DNA from: Methyloligella solikamskensis
GTDB taxonomy: Bacteria; Pseudomonadota; Alphaproteobacteria; Rhizobiales; Methyloligellaceae
Direction: 5' to 3'
DNA length: 64,000 nucleotides
Assembly: GCF_042676065.1 (NCBI RefSeq)
Contig: NZ_JBHTJO010000002.1
Span: forward strand, 186,001-250,000
Positions 49,639 to 58,437 of the stretch are shown piece after piece; the first letter of the stretch is position 1, and every line of letters starts with the position of its first letter. The notes beneath the pieces are model-generated. The model ran no database searches and had not been told where the DNA came from. It saw nothing but the letters and a program-made list of their open reading frames with translations. The position numbers were made by a program, and so were the translations under genes.

Positions 49639-52581
49639 TTATCCGGCGAGCTTCTCCAGCCGGGAGACCAGCGGAATGCTGACCTCGCCGGTCTCCGGCA
49701 GGCCGTTGCGGCGCTCGAAATCCAGGATGGCGCTGCGGGTCATCTCGCCAAGCGCCCCATCCACCGGGCCGGCATCGTAGCCGAGGGAGTTGAGCAGCGA
49801 CTGGGCCTTGCTGACCAGAGCGGGGCTGGGCTCCTTGGCATCGGCCATCCAGGAGGCCTTGCCTTTCACCTCGTTGGCTTCCTCGTCGGTCTCCTTTGCC
49901 TTCCAGCCTCCGGCGGCCGCTTCGGCTTTGGCGAGCTGATCGCCCGTCAGCTTGTCCCGCAGGGCATCGCGGCGCTTTGCGGCTTCCGTATCGCCGCTCG
50001 CCGCGGCCAAGGAGAACCACTTATAGGCTTCGACGAGATCCAGCGAGGTGCCGAGGCCGTGCTCCTTCAGCACGCCGAGATTGAACTGGCTGTCCGACAG
50101 GCCGTGGGCAGCGGCTTTCGTGTACCACTTCGCGGCGTCCGTATAGTCGCCCTTGCCTTCCTTGCCGCCTTCGATGACCGCCAGGTTGTGCATCGCCTTC
50201 AGGTTGCCCTTGCTGGCAGCGCGGCCGTACCAGGCGCGGGCCTGGTTCAGGTCGAACTCGACCCCTTCGCCGCGCTCATAGAGAACGCCGAGACGATACT
50301 GGGCGGGCGCGAGACCCGCCGTAGCCGCCAGGCGGAGCCAGCGCAGCGACTTCTCCATGTCGCGCATCCCGGCATCGCCTTCCGCATAGCGCAGGCCGAC
50401 CAGATACTGCGCCCGGGCGTCTCCTTGCGCGGCGGCGCGGCGAAGCGCGTAGGTGCCGGCGGATTCGTCGGGCATGGCATATTTGAGCTTCACCTCGTGG
50501 TTGGCGGCGGAGGAGGAGGGATCCGGCACCACCGTCAGGCTCACGCCCGGCGGCAGCTCAGGGCCGCTGTCGCGTCTCACAGAGGCCGGGGTGGGCGGCA
50601 GGGTCGGCAGCTTGAAGCCCGGCAGATCCGGCTCCGGCACCGCCTCGCGGCCCACATCGATATCCTCCTGCTGGCGCGGGATCATGGTCTCGATCGGCTT
50701 GTCGAGCTGGCCCGACTTCTCAGGCTTGTCGGCATCCTTAGGCGCAGCACCCGGCGTTCCTTCGCCGCTGGAGCCTTCCGCAGGGGCCCGCTCTTCCGAC
50801 GCAGGCGCCACAGCTTCACCGTTCTCCGGCTTGGAGCCGAGGCGGCTATAGAGCAGGGCGGCGCTGACGATCAGCAGGATCACCGCGAAGATCATCAGAT
50901 AAGAGCGCTTCTTCTTCTTCGGCTGCCCATCCGCGTCCACGGCGCTGCCGGGAAGCGTCTTGTCGCGCTTCTTCTTGTCGCCCCAGCTGCTCGATTGCTC
51001 GGCCTGGGCGGCCGCAGCCTGAGCAGCACGGCGGGCGGCGGCCACGAAGCTGTCGGAGCTCTCGGAATCGTCGTCCTCGTCGCGATAGGCCATGGGCCGG
51101 CGAGGCTCATCCTCTTCGGACTTCGTGCCCTTGCGGCCGAACGGACCGGCGGGCTCGTCGTCCTCGTCTTCCGGCATCACCTGGGAGAGCTGGCTGCGCA
51201 GGCTGCGATCCGGCCCGGCTTCCTTGTCGCCCGCAGACCCGGCAGTGGGCGCGCCCTCCATGGGGTCGGGCTCCTTGTGGCCGGTGAGGGCGGGCGGCTC
51301 GTCGTATGAGGCCTCGTCCTCGTCCGCATAGGCATCGGCGAAGGGCGCGCGACGGATCGGCGCTGACGGCGAAGGCTTCTCCGCCTGCTCAACCAGCTTC
51401 TTCAGAGATTCGTGCACGGCGCCCAGCGTGTCGGCGAGCCGGTCGTCGGTGGTCGTGCTGCGCTCGTTCATGGCGGTGAGATCCTTGTGGATCGCCTCCA
51501 GACGCTCCGCGGCGCTGGATTTCACGTCGCTCGCCACCTTCTGGGCCGCGGAATCCGCCGCGCGTTCGGCGACATCCTCCATGCTCGGCTGGGTGTCGAT
51601 ATGCTCCATCAGCTGGGTGAGCTGAGCCTCGATGGTGCCGATCTTGGAGACTTCCGTCTCCGTGCGGCCGAGCTGCTGGCCGAGATCGGCAAGCTGCTGC
51701 TCGATATTCTGCAGGGCGTCCGGCTGCGGGGCCTCGCCCTCGCTGCGCTGAAGCGCGCGGTCGAGCTGATTGGCGATCTCGTCCATCTTCGCATTGAGGG
51801 ACTCGATCTGGTCGTTCGGCACGATGGAGCCGAGTGAGCCTTCCAGCCGCTGCGCCGCATCATAAAGCCGGCGGGCATAATCGGTGTCGTCGTCGGAAGA
51901 GGGCGCGCTGTAGGGCGCCGGCGCCTGAAGCGAGGCGGCCGAATCGTCGCCCATGGCGGCCTTGAACGCCGCCTCGTCGTCTCCACCGCCGAAGCGGCCC
52001 GAGTAATCGAAATCGTGAGCGGGCGGGGTGGACTCTTTCGGCGCGGGCGCCTCTTCGTCGGCAACCAGCGGCGGAAGATCCAATTCCGGCGTGTCGCGGT
52101 CCGAATCGTCCTCCACACCGAAGAAGGAAGGCAAATATGCGCTCCTGTAGTCGTCCCCCAGCGCCTCGCTCGGCGTCTCGGGCTCCGACGGCTCCATGCT
52201 AGAGTCTTCCGGCGTCATGAACGTGTCGGTGGGCGGCAGATCCCCATAAGGCTCGCTGCCCTTGGCGAGCTTGGAAAGCGCATCGCCCTCCGCCGCTGCT
52301 TCAGCCGTCTCGCCGGTTTCCGTCTCCGAAAGCCGCTTGGCGAGGCTGCTCACCTGCTCATGCAGCCGGTCGAGCGTGTCGCTGTCGTCAGCGCCGCTGG
52401 CCGATCTGGCCTCGCGGGTCGCCTGGGAAAGCTGATCGAGCCGAGAGTGCAGATCCTCGAGCGCATCGCTGTAGCGGCGCTCGCTTTCTTCCACACGGTT
52501 GATGAGGTGCTTGACCAGAGACTCCACCGAGTCCTCGCCGCCCTGAGCTGTGTCCGTCTTGAAGTTGGGATCCGAAGCCAT
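49639..52581 (-). CDS. PodJ-like polarity protein (coiled coil, Sel1 repeats, peptidoglycan-binding)
   Basis: 980 residues. The cytosolic part (1-565) is acidic with coiled-coil segments (VKHLINRVEESERRYSDALE, QNIEQQLADLGQQLGRTETE, AAERLEAIHKDLTAMNERST). One membrane helix is near 567-587 (SYLMIFAVILLIVSAALLYS). The periplasmic part has a Pro-rich spacer, at least three Sel1 repeats (AQYLVGLRYAEGDAGMRDME, AQYRLGVLYERGEGVEFDLN, SQFNLGVLKEHGLGTSLDLV) and a C-terminal peptidoglycan-binding domain (AQSLLNSLGYDAGPVDGALG). Order, topology and size match PodJ of Caulobacter (974 residues), a new-pole organiser. Sequence identity of the coiled-coil part cannot be judged by eye. Confidence 0.8.
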   Translation of the reverse strand: MASDPNFKTDTAQGGEDSVESLVKHLINRVEESERRYSDALEDLHSRLDQLSQATREARSASGADDSDTLDRLHEQVSSLAKRLSETETGETAEAAAEGDALSKLAKGSEPYGDLPPTDTFMTPEDSSMEPSEPETPSEALGDDYRSAYLPSFFGVEDDSDRDTPELDLPPLVADEEAPAPKESTPPAHDFDYSGRFGGGDDEAAFKAAMGDDSAASLQAPAPYSAPSSDDDTDYARRLYDAAQRLEGSLGSIVPNDQIESLNAKMDEIANQLDRALQRSEGEAPQPDALQNIEQQLADLGQQLGRTETEVSKIGTIEAQLTQLMEHIDTQPSMEDVAERAADSAAQKVASDVKSSAAERLEAIHKDLTAMNERSTTTDDRLADTLGAVHESLKKLVEQAEKPSPSAPIRRAPFADAYADEDEASYDEPPALTGHKEPDPMEGAPTAGSAGDKEAGPDRSLRSQLSQVMPEDEDDEPAGPFGRKGTKSEEDEPRRPMAYRDEDDDSESSDSFVAAARRAAQAAAAQAEQSSSWGDKKKRDKTLPGSAVDADGQPKKKKRSYLMIFAVILLIVSAALLYSRLGSKPENGEAVAPASEERAPAEGSSGEGTPGAAPKDADKPEKSGQLDKPIETMIPRQQEDIDVGREAVPEPDLPGFKLPTLPPTPASVRRDSGPELPPGVSLTVVPDPSSSAANHEVKLKYAMPDESAGTYALRRAAAQGDARAQYLVGLRYAEGDAGMRDMEKSLRWLRLAATAGLAPAQYRLGVLYERGEGVEFDLNQARAWYGRAASKGNLKAMHNLAVIEGGKEGKGDYTDAAKWYTKAAAHGLSDSQFNLGVLKEHGLGTSLDLVEAYKWFSLAAASGDTEAAKRRDALRDKLTGDQLAKAEAAAGGWKAKETDEEANEVKGKASWMADAKEPSPALVSKAQSLLNSLGYDAGPVDGALGEMTRSAILDFERRNGLPETGEVSIPLVSRLEKLAG

Positions 52582-52663
52582 GCCGCCCGTCCGATATTGA
52601 GATGATCACCGGGACGCCCCACTGCGCCGCCGCAAAGTCGGATTTGAACCTGCGCCGTTAGGG

Positions 52664-52678
52664 TAAATTTCGGGTTAA
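52664..52678 (-). promoter_or_regulatory. CtrA-like box before the PodJ-like gene
   Basis: Minus strand TTAA-CCCGAAA-TTTA, one base off TTAA-N7-TTAA, 83-97 bp before the start at 52581. A GANTC site (GATTC) is at 52729-52733. Confidence 0.35.
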
Positions 52679-52776
52679 ACATCGCTCCGCGTTGAGACAT
52701 TCGGTTTCACGAGCCCTGGCGGGCCAACGATTCGGCCTGATAGGTTAGGCGCGCAATCGAGTTCGGGAGCGAGAGA

Positions 52777-53214
52777 ATGTCGGGTGTTACCCAGGCCGAT
52801 CACCAGATCGAGATCGAAACCTCAGGCAAGGGATTCGTGGAGATCACCCACCTGCTGAAGCGCTGGCTCGGCGAGATCGGGGCCGAGGCGGGGCTGCTCA
52901 CCGCCTTCATCCGTCATACGTCGGCCTCCCTGATCATCCAGGAAAACGCCGATCCCAATGTCAGGGTGGATCTGCTCGATGCGCTGGAGATCTTCGCGCC
53001 GGAGGATCGGCCTTACGCCCACTCAGAAGAAGGACCGGACGACATGCCGAGCCATATCAAGTCGATGATCAACGCGGTGAGCCTCAATATCCCCGTCACA
53101 GGCGGGGCCATGACGCTGGGCACCTGGCAAGGCGTCTATGTGCTGGAGCACCGGGCGCGGCCACACCGGCGGAAGATCGCGCTCTCCTTTATAGGCCGCG
53201 TCGCAGGGGCGTGA
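52777..53214 (+). CDS. YjbQ/UPF0047 family protein
   Basis: A 145-residue protein. GFVEITHLLKRWL, GLLTAFIRHTSASLIIQENA, HIKSMINAVSLNIPVTGGAM and LGTWQGVYVLEHR are the conserved segments, with His and Asp positions that bind metal in YjbQ structures. The family has been linked to thiamine phosphate synthase side activity, and the true role is uncertain. GGAGCGAGAG lies before the ATG. It is divergent from the PodJ-like gene and ends 7 bases from the convergent symporter. Confidence 0.92.
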   Translation: MSGVTQADHQIEIETSGKGFVEITHLLKRWLGEIGAEAGLLTAFIRHTSASLIIQENADPNVRVDLLDALEIFAPEDRPYAHSEEGPDDMPSHIKSMINAVSLNIPVTGGAMTLGTWQGVYVLEHRARPHRRKIALSFIGRVAGA

Positions 53215-53221
53215 TTACCGT

Positions 53222-55096
53222 TCAGTGGGCGGCTGCCGCAGCGGCCGCGGCTGCACGATGGCGTGCCGCGTCGTAGAGCGCTTCGCCTTCCGGATCCCGC
53301 AGCCCGTCGAAATAGGCGGTGGTGGCGGGTGATGGCTCGCGGTCCCAGAGGCTGACGCCGACACCCGCTCCGATGGCCAGCAGCGTGGCAAGAACGCTGA
53401 TGGCCATGGTGCCCGTGCTGAGATCGATGGAAGAGAAGAAGCCGCGCACCAAAAGCTCCACCAGCATTATGATGCCGCCGACGCTCAAGCTGGCGAGCGC
53501 GCCGAGTTCCGTGTAGCGCCGCCACCAGATCGAAAGCAGCAGCACAGGGAAGAAGGTGGCCGCAAGCAGGGCGAACGCGCTCAAGGCCGCGCGCATCAGA
53601 TCGATATCGCCGATGGCGAGATAGATGGCCGTACCGAGCGCGAAGATGCCGCTCACAGCCCAGACCGCCGTATGGCGCGGCAGACGCGGTACATCCAGAT
53701 CGAAGAGTGCCGCGGCCTCCCTGTCGAACAGCCGGTAGATGTCCTCCGACACGCTGGCACCGAGCGAATAGAGATGTGAGCCGGCCGCGGCGAAGGCCAT
53801 GGCGATGCCGCCGGCTGCCACGATCACCGTGCACACGATTGGAAGCTTCGCCGCGATGGGAAAGGCGAGCAGAATGCCGTCTCGCGACAGCAGAACCTCG
53901 TTCGCCTGAAGCCCGCCGCTGGCGTTCATGTCGCGGGCGAACATCAGCTGCTTGTCGATCAGCGCCGTCATCCACTCCGGCAGCAGGTCGGGGCGGAGCT
54001 GGGCCAGATCCTGGAACATCAGCGCCTTTGCAAACACCGCCAAGGGCGGCACGCTGATCGCGAACACCGCGACGAACAGCACCGCCCAGGCCCCGGCCCA
54101 GCGTTGGCCCGAGACGGTCAGGGACGAGCCCGTGCGCATCAAGAGGCTCGGCAGGCAAGCCGCTCCCATGGCCACGCATAGAAAGAGCATCACGAAGGCG
54201 GGTGGCGAAAGCGCCCCGAACGCCTCCAGGAAGGGTTTCGGCACGGCCTCCGCCGTGTTGCCCGGCAAGGCCTCGGCGAGCCCCTCGGCGGGACCCGGCT
54301 TGAAGCCCGCATTGATCTCCGACGTCTCCAGCGCGTTCAGGGTCGAGCCATAGGTGAGCTGCGGGGCCGGCAGCACCGTCACCAGCACCGAGACGATGAC
54401 GAGAGGAACGGCGAAGGCGATTGCGCCCACGATGAACTGGGCGCCGCCCGTCCAGGTGAGCGCCCGCATGCCGCCCAGGATCACCACGCCGCAGACGATG
54501 GCCGCCACGAACAGCACCGCGATGGAATAGGGGATGGGCACGAACATCGACGCCACGAGGCCCGCGATCTTGATCTCCGCGGCGAGCAGGAAAACCACCG
54601 GAATGATCAGGGCGGCGGCGCTCGCCACCCGCAAGATCTTCGACCCGAAGCGGAAGCCTAGGAAGCTCGGAACCGTGAAGGCGCCGGCCTTGCGCAGATA
54701 AGGCGAGAACAGCACCGTGAAGAGCAGCATGCCGAAGGTCAGGCCGATGCCGATGGCAAACGCATCGACGCCGAGAAAGAACGCCGTGCCCGTATAGGCG
54801 AAGTAGCCGATCCCGCCGATCGTCGTGGCTGCCAGCATGAAGCCGTTATAGACGCTGGGGACCCGCCGGCCGCTGGCGAAATAATCCTCCGTCTCCATGG
54901 TCCGGGTGCGGGCCGCGACGGCGAGATAGAAGATCACCGGCAGCACGATCAGCGCCGGCCCGAGAGTAGCTTCCCGCCAGCCGACCTGCTCGAGAAGCGC
55001 AAGCAGGATGGATAGCGAGATGAACGCGCTCGCCGTGATCCCGAAATAGGCGCCGAGATGCGGGTTGGGTGTGCGCAAGCGCAAGGCGGGACGCAT
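53222..55096 (-). CDS. Sodium:solute symporter (SSS family), large subunit type
   Basis: A 624-residue permease with about 13 helices. DYFASGRRVPSVYNGFMLAA followed by TTIGGIGYFAYTGTAFFLG is the conserved early region, and LTWTGGAQFIVGAIAF a later SSS motif. It belongs to the VC2705-type subgroup, which pairs with a small DUF4212 subunit, and that gene ends 5 bases upstream. Acetate or other short carboxylates are candidate substrates by analogy with ActP. The end is an Ala-rich tail (RHRAAAAAAAAAH). Confidence 0.9.
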   Translation of the reverse strand: MRPALRLRTPNPHLGAYFGITASAFISLSILLALLEQVGWREATLGPALIVLPVIFYLAVAARTRTMETEDYFASGRRVPSVYNGFMLAATTIGGIGYFAYTGTAFFLGVDAFAIGIGLTFGMLLFTVLFSPYLRKAGAFTVPSFLGFRFGSKILRVASAAALIIPVVFLLAAEIKIAGLVASMFVPIPYSIAVLFVAAIVCGVVILGGMRALTWTGGAQFIVGAIAFAVPLVIVSVLVTVLPAPQLTYGSTLNALETSEINAGFKPGPAEGLAEALPGNTAEAVPKPFLEAFGALSPPAFVMLFLCVAMGAACLPSLLMRTGSSLTVSGQRWAGAWAVLFVAVFAISVPPLAVFAKALMFQDLAQLRPDLLPEWMTALIDKQLMFARDMNASGGLQANEVLLSRDGILLAFPIAAKLPIVCTVIVAAGGIAMAFAAAGSHLYSLGASVSEDIYRLFDREAAALFDLDVPRLPRHTAVWAVSGIFALGTAIYLAIGDIDLMRAALSAFALLAATFFPVLLLSIWWRRYTELGALASLSVGGIIMLVELLVRGFFSSIDLSTGTMAISVLATLLAIGAGVGVSLWDREPSPATTAYFDGLRDPEGEALYDAARHRAAAAAAAAAH

Positions 55097-55101
55097 CGGC
55101 C

Positions 55102-55368
55102 TTAGAACTCCTCGCTTTCGCCGAGCTCCTCGTCGAGCCGGTCCTGAACCCGCGCATACCAGAAGGCGCCGCCTGCGATCAGGAGGACCAGCCCCTGGGC
55201 CAGCGCATAGAAGCCGAGCGGGAAGCCGAAGAATCCGTAAGCGTTGAACTCGGTCTCACCGAAAGTGAGGATGATGGCCGTCACGGCCAGCGCGCCGAGC
55301 AGCCCGGCCGCCAGAATGAGGCTGTGCCGCCAATGGAGCGCGCGTGCGCTTAGAGCACCCTGCGACAT
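55102..55368 (-). CDS. DUF4212 symporter small subunit
   Basis: An 88-residue protein with two membrane helices (SLILAAGLLGALAVTAIILT and YALAQGLVLLIAGGAFWYAR) and the family signature FFGFPLGFYALAQG, then RVQDRLDEELGE. In this family it accompanies the VC2705-type SSS permease, which directly follows. ATG 55368 with GGGAGGGA 11 bases before is preferred; the frame is open further upstream, toward mscL, without family similarity. Confidence 0.88.
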   Translation of the reverse strand: MSQGALSARALHWRHSLILAAGLLGALAVTAIILTFGETEFNAYGFFGFPLGFYALAQGLVLLIAGGAFWYARVQDRLDEELGESEEF

Positions 55369-55572
55369 GGTTCGCGCATCCCTCCCAAACGTCGAATCGA
55401 ATTTCGAAATCGCGCTTCGAAATACGAAGCTTTGCTGCCCGGTCCCCTCAGGCATGGCTTCAATAATGGGCCGCACCATGGCACAGATAAGAAGGGCGGT
55501 GGCAAGCCTTTCCCGAAAAGCCTCTGCAATGCCGCCCCTGACGCTTGGGAGAAATCTGAGGGGGACAAGCCA

Positions 55573-56007
55573 GTGGCGATCGTCAAGGAGTTCAAGGAAT
55601 TTGCCCTGCGCGGCAATGTGGTGGACATGGCCGTCGGTATCATCATCGGCGCGGCATTTTCGACCATTGTGCAGTCGCTGGTGAACGATGTCGTCATGCC
55701 GCCTCTGGGCGTCGTCACGGGGGGCGTCGATTTCAGCGATTTCTTCATCGCGCTGGACGGCAACACCTATGAGAGCGTCGCCGCCGCGGAAAAAGCGGGT
55801 GCCCCCACCATCAACTATGGTCTCTTCATCAACAACTGCATCAGCTTCATCATCGTCGCCTGGGTGCTGTTCTGGCTGGTGAAGGCCATGAACCACCTGC
55901 GCCGCAAGCAGGAGGACGAAAGCAACGAATCCGTGCCGCCGCCCAAGGACATCCAGCTCCTGGAGGAGATCCGGGATGCCCTGGTGGAGGGAAATCAGCG
56001 CAAATAG
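55573..56007 (+). CDS. mscL: Large-conductance mechanosensitive channel
   Basis: Opens when membrane tension rises in osmotic downshock, releasing solutes. VKEFKEFALRGNVVDMAVGI and IGAAFSTIVQSLVNDVVMPP are the N-terminal helix and pore helix; the second membrane helix is NNCISFIIVAWVLFWLVKAM and the C-terminal bundle LLEEIRDAL. 144 residues. GTG 55573 follows GAGGGGG by 8 bases; the track upstream has no family content. It is divergent from the symporter pair. Confidence 0.96.
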   Translation: MAIVKEFKEFALRGNVVDMAVGIIIGAAFSTIVQSLVNDVVMPPLGVVTGGVDFSDFFIALDGNTYESVAAAEKAGAPTINYGLFINNCISFIIVAWVLFWLVKAMNHLRRKQEDESNESVPPPKDIQLLEEIRDALVEGNQRK

Positions 56008-56298
56008 CGCCTAAAAGGCCGATCGGCCCTAGCAAGGGGAAGGATTTTGCGTCGCGTCCGCCCCGCGAGCGCTTCTCATTGCGTCTAACGCCCTCAAAAG
56101 AAAATAATTCCACTTTTTTGCGCTGGCAGGAACGTCTTTGCTGCTTTTTGCGTCCATCCTGCTTACATGCGGAATGATTTTTTACTAGTGTGCGCGACGA
56201 AAACGGGGCGCGGGCGCTTTTCAAAGGCGTCGCCGCGCCCCTGACGATTTCGATCTCGCACACCACGGTTTTTGGCAGGATTTTCAAGGTCGGCCCGA
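56008..56298. other. Intergenic region before the sulfur operon
   Basis: About 290 bp. A palindrome GGCCGATCGGCC lies at 56019-56030 just after mscL. The stretch around 56100-56190 is AT-rich and could hold the promoter for the ferredoxin-cysG operon. I see no CysB-type or other clear operator. Confidence 0.45.
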
Positions 56299-56649
56299 AT
56301 GCATATCACGGTCCATCTGCCCGACGGCACCACCCATCGTCTCGAAGCCCTCGAGGGCTGGCGAGTCATGGAAGTGATCCGAGACTGGGGACTCCCCATC
56401 AAGGGCGAGTGCGGCGGCGCTTGCGCCTGCGCGACCTGCCATGTGCGCGTCAAGGAGGAGTGGCTCGACAAGCTCTTCCCCCAGAGCGACGAGGAGCTCG
56501 AGATGCTCGACGGCGCCTTCAATGTCGAGGATCACTCTCGTCTGTCTTGCCAGATCATCATGACGCCCGAGCTGGACGGGCTTGAGGTGGAGCTCGCCGA
56601 GGATAGTCTCGCCGATCTGCCGCCCGAACGTCTCGTGGTGGGAGGCTAG
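56299..56649 (+). CDS. 2Fe-2S ferredoxin, adrenodoxin type
   Basis: A 116-residue electron carrier. The four cluster cysteines are in CGGACACATCH and RLSCQI, spaced as in vertebrate-type [2Fe-2S] ferredoxins. Start ATG 56299 (MHITVHLPDGTTHRLEALEG) follows AAGGTCGG; the longer frame is not conserved. It ends 2 bases before cysG, so it may supply electrons to the sulfite reductase encoded downstream. That assignment is an inference from position. Confidence 0.9.
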   Translation: MHITVHLPDGTTHRLEALEGWRVMEVIRDWGLPIKGECGGACACATCHVRVKEEWLDKLFPQSDEELEMLDGAFNVEDHSRLSCQIIMTPELDGLEVELAEDSLADLPPERLVVGG

Positions 56650-56651
56650 CT

Positions 56652-58121
56652 ATGCGGACCTTTCCCATCTTCGTAAGGGTCGACGGCAAGCCGCCGCTGG
56701 TGGTTGGTGGCGGTGAGCTCGCCGGCATCAAGACACGTCTGCTGCTGAAGCGCGCAGCCCTGGTCGAGGTCGCGGCCGATGCGCTCGATGACGAGCTGTC
56801 CCGGCTGGAAGCCGACGGCAAGGTCGTCAAGATCGAGCCGGCACCCGGCATCGACCAGATTCGCAGCCGTCCGCTCGTCGTCTCGGCCACCGAGGACGAT
56901 CAGGAGGATGCGCGGGTCTCCGCCATCGCACGGGCGCTTGGCGTGCCGGTCAACGTGCCGGATCGTCCTGAGCTTTGCACCTTTGCGCTTGCCGCCATCG
57001 TCGATCGCGACGAGGTGACCGTCGCCATCGGCACCGAAGGTCTGGCGCCCGTGCTGGCCCAGCGTCTGCGCGCCACGTTCGAACGCGAGCTTCATCCGCG
57101 TCTCGGCAGCCTGGCCCGTCTCGCCGGCACGTTCCGAGACCGCGTCGCGGCCCAGCTTCCCGAAGGCGCCGCACGGCGTCAGCTTTGGGACCGTATCTTC
57201 GGCGGGCCTGCAGGCGAGGCCGCCCTCGACGGCGACGAAACGGAAGCCGGGCGTCTGTTCGGCGAAGAGATCGACGCCGCAGTTGCGGGCGAGCACGACT
57301 CGAAAGGCCTCGGCCGTGTGCTGATGGTCGGCGCAGGCCCGGGCGATCCGGACCTGCTGACCCTGAAGGCCGTGCGTGCGCTGAAATCCGCCGACGTCAT
57401 TCTCTATGACGGGCTGGTGGGCGAGGGCGTGCTGGAGCATGCCCGCCGCGAAGCTTTGATGCTGCCGGTTGCCAAGTCCAAGGGCGCCCACTCGGTGGCT
57501 CAGAATGACATCAACCGGCTGATGGTCGAGCATGCCCGCCAGGGCCATACGGTGGTCCGCCTCAAGGGCGGCGACCCGTTCGTTTTCGGCCGGGGCGGCG
57601 AGGAGCTGCAGGCTCTGCGTGAGGCCGGCATTTCCGTCGAGGTCCTGCCGGGCATCACCGCTGCCGTGGCGGCCGCTGCGAGCGTCCAGATCCCGCTCAC
57701 CCATCGGGACCATTCCCACAGCGTGACCTTCCTCTCCGGTCATGCGGCGAAGGGGGCGGCTCCCGATTTCACCGGGCTCGGTCTGACGGCGCTGGCCGGC
57801 GGCGAAAACACGCTGGTTCTCTACATGGGCGTCTCCGTTTGCAGCGAGGTGGCCGACGAGCTTCTGCGCGCGGGCTGGTCGCCCGACACGCCGGTTCTGG
57901 CGGTGGAGAATGCCAGCCGCCCCAATGAACGCCGGGTCGCAGCGACGCTCCGCCTCGTTGCCGAGGACCCGGAGCGGCTCCAGTTGAAGAGCCCCGCCGT
58001 GCTGTTCTTCGGCGAGGTCGCAGGGCTGGAAGCCGAAGGTCTGGTGGACCGGGTGCTCGATGCCCCGGCGCTGCAGGGGACATTCGACGAGATCATGCCG
58101 CGGAGGGTCGCCAATGGCTGA
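56652..58121 (+). CDS. cysG: Siroheme synthase, trifunctional CysG
   Basis: Makes siroheme from uroporphyrinogen III, the prosthetic group of the CysI-type reductase encoded two genes downstream. The N-terminal dehydrogenase/ferrochelatase domain (to about 210) opens with the NAD-binding VVGGGELAGIKTRLLLKRAA. The C-terminal methyltransferase (about 218-470) has VGAGPGDPDLLTLKAVRALK, LYDGLV, VVRLKGGDPFVFGRGGEE, PGITAAVAAAAS and NASRPNERR. 489 residues, normal. The stop overlaps the next start by 8 bases. Confidence 0.95.
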   Translation: MRTFPIFVRVDGKPPLVVGGGELAGIKTRLLLKRAALVEVAADALDDELSRLEADGKVVKIEPAPGIDQIRSRPLVVSATEDDQEDARVSAIARALGVPVNVPDRPELCTFALAAIVDRDEVTVAIGTEGLAPVLAQRLRATFERELHPRLGSLARLAGTFRDRVAAQLPEGAARRQLWDRIFGGPAGEAALDGDETEAGRLFGEEIDAAVAGEHDSKGLGRVLMVGAGPGDPDLLTLKAVRALKSADVILYDGLVGEGVLEHARREALMLPVAKSKGAHSVAQNDINRLMVEHARQGHTVVRLKGGDPFVFGRGGEELQALREAGISVEVLPGITAAVAAAASVQIPLTHRDHSHSVTFLSGHAAKGAAPDFTGLGLTALAGGENTLVLYMGVSVCSEVADELLRAGWSPDTPVLAVENASRPNERRVAATLRLVAEDPERLQLKSPAVLFFGEVAGLEAEGLVDRVLDAPALQGTFDEIMPRRVANG

Positions 58122-58437
58122 GCCCCGGTCGGCAAAATCCGGCACCATCCGGGCCATGACCGCGAACCGTCTGGAGGACGGCATCGTGGTCTATCTGGCG
58201 CCCGACGGAAGCTGGACGGAAGAGCTGGAGAAAGCGCGCATCGCCGAGACCGACGAGGAGGTGGAAGCGCTGGAGGAGCAGACCCAGAAGGCCGTCGAAG
58301 CACGCGAAGTGGTCGGCGCCTACACGATTGCTGTTGAGGTTGAGGATGGAGTGCCGACGGCCACCTCGGTGCGCGAACGCATCAGGGCCGCACACCGCAC
58401 GACACTGACGAAGGATTGGTACGATGTACCGCTATGA
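58114..58437 (+). CDS. DUF2849 family protein
   Basis: A 107-residue protein beginning MAEPRSAKSGTIRAMTANRL. GIVVYLAPDGSWTEELEKAR, the acidic EVEALEEQTQKAVEAREVVG and AYTIAVEVEDGVPTATSVRE match DUF2849, a family found almost only between cysG and cysI in alphaproteobacteria. It overlaps both neighbours (8 and 14 bases), so it is tightly bound to siroheme and sulfite reduction. A chaperone or regulator of the reductase is a guess; no function is established. Confidence 0.9.
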   Translation: MAEPRSAKSGTIRAMTANRLEDGIVVYLAPDGSWTEELEKARIAETDEEVEALEEQTQKAVEAREVVGAYTIAVEVEDGVPTATSVRERIRAAHRTTLTKDWYDVPL

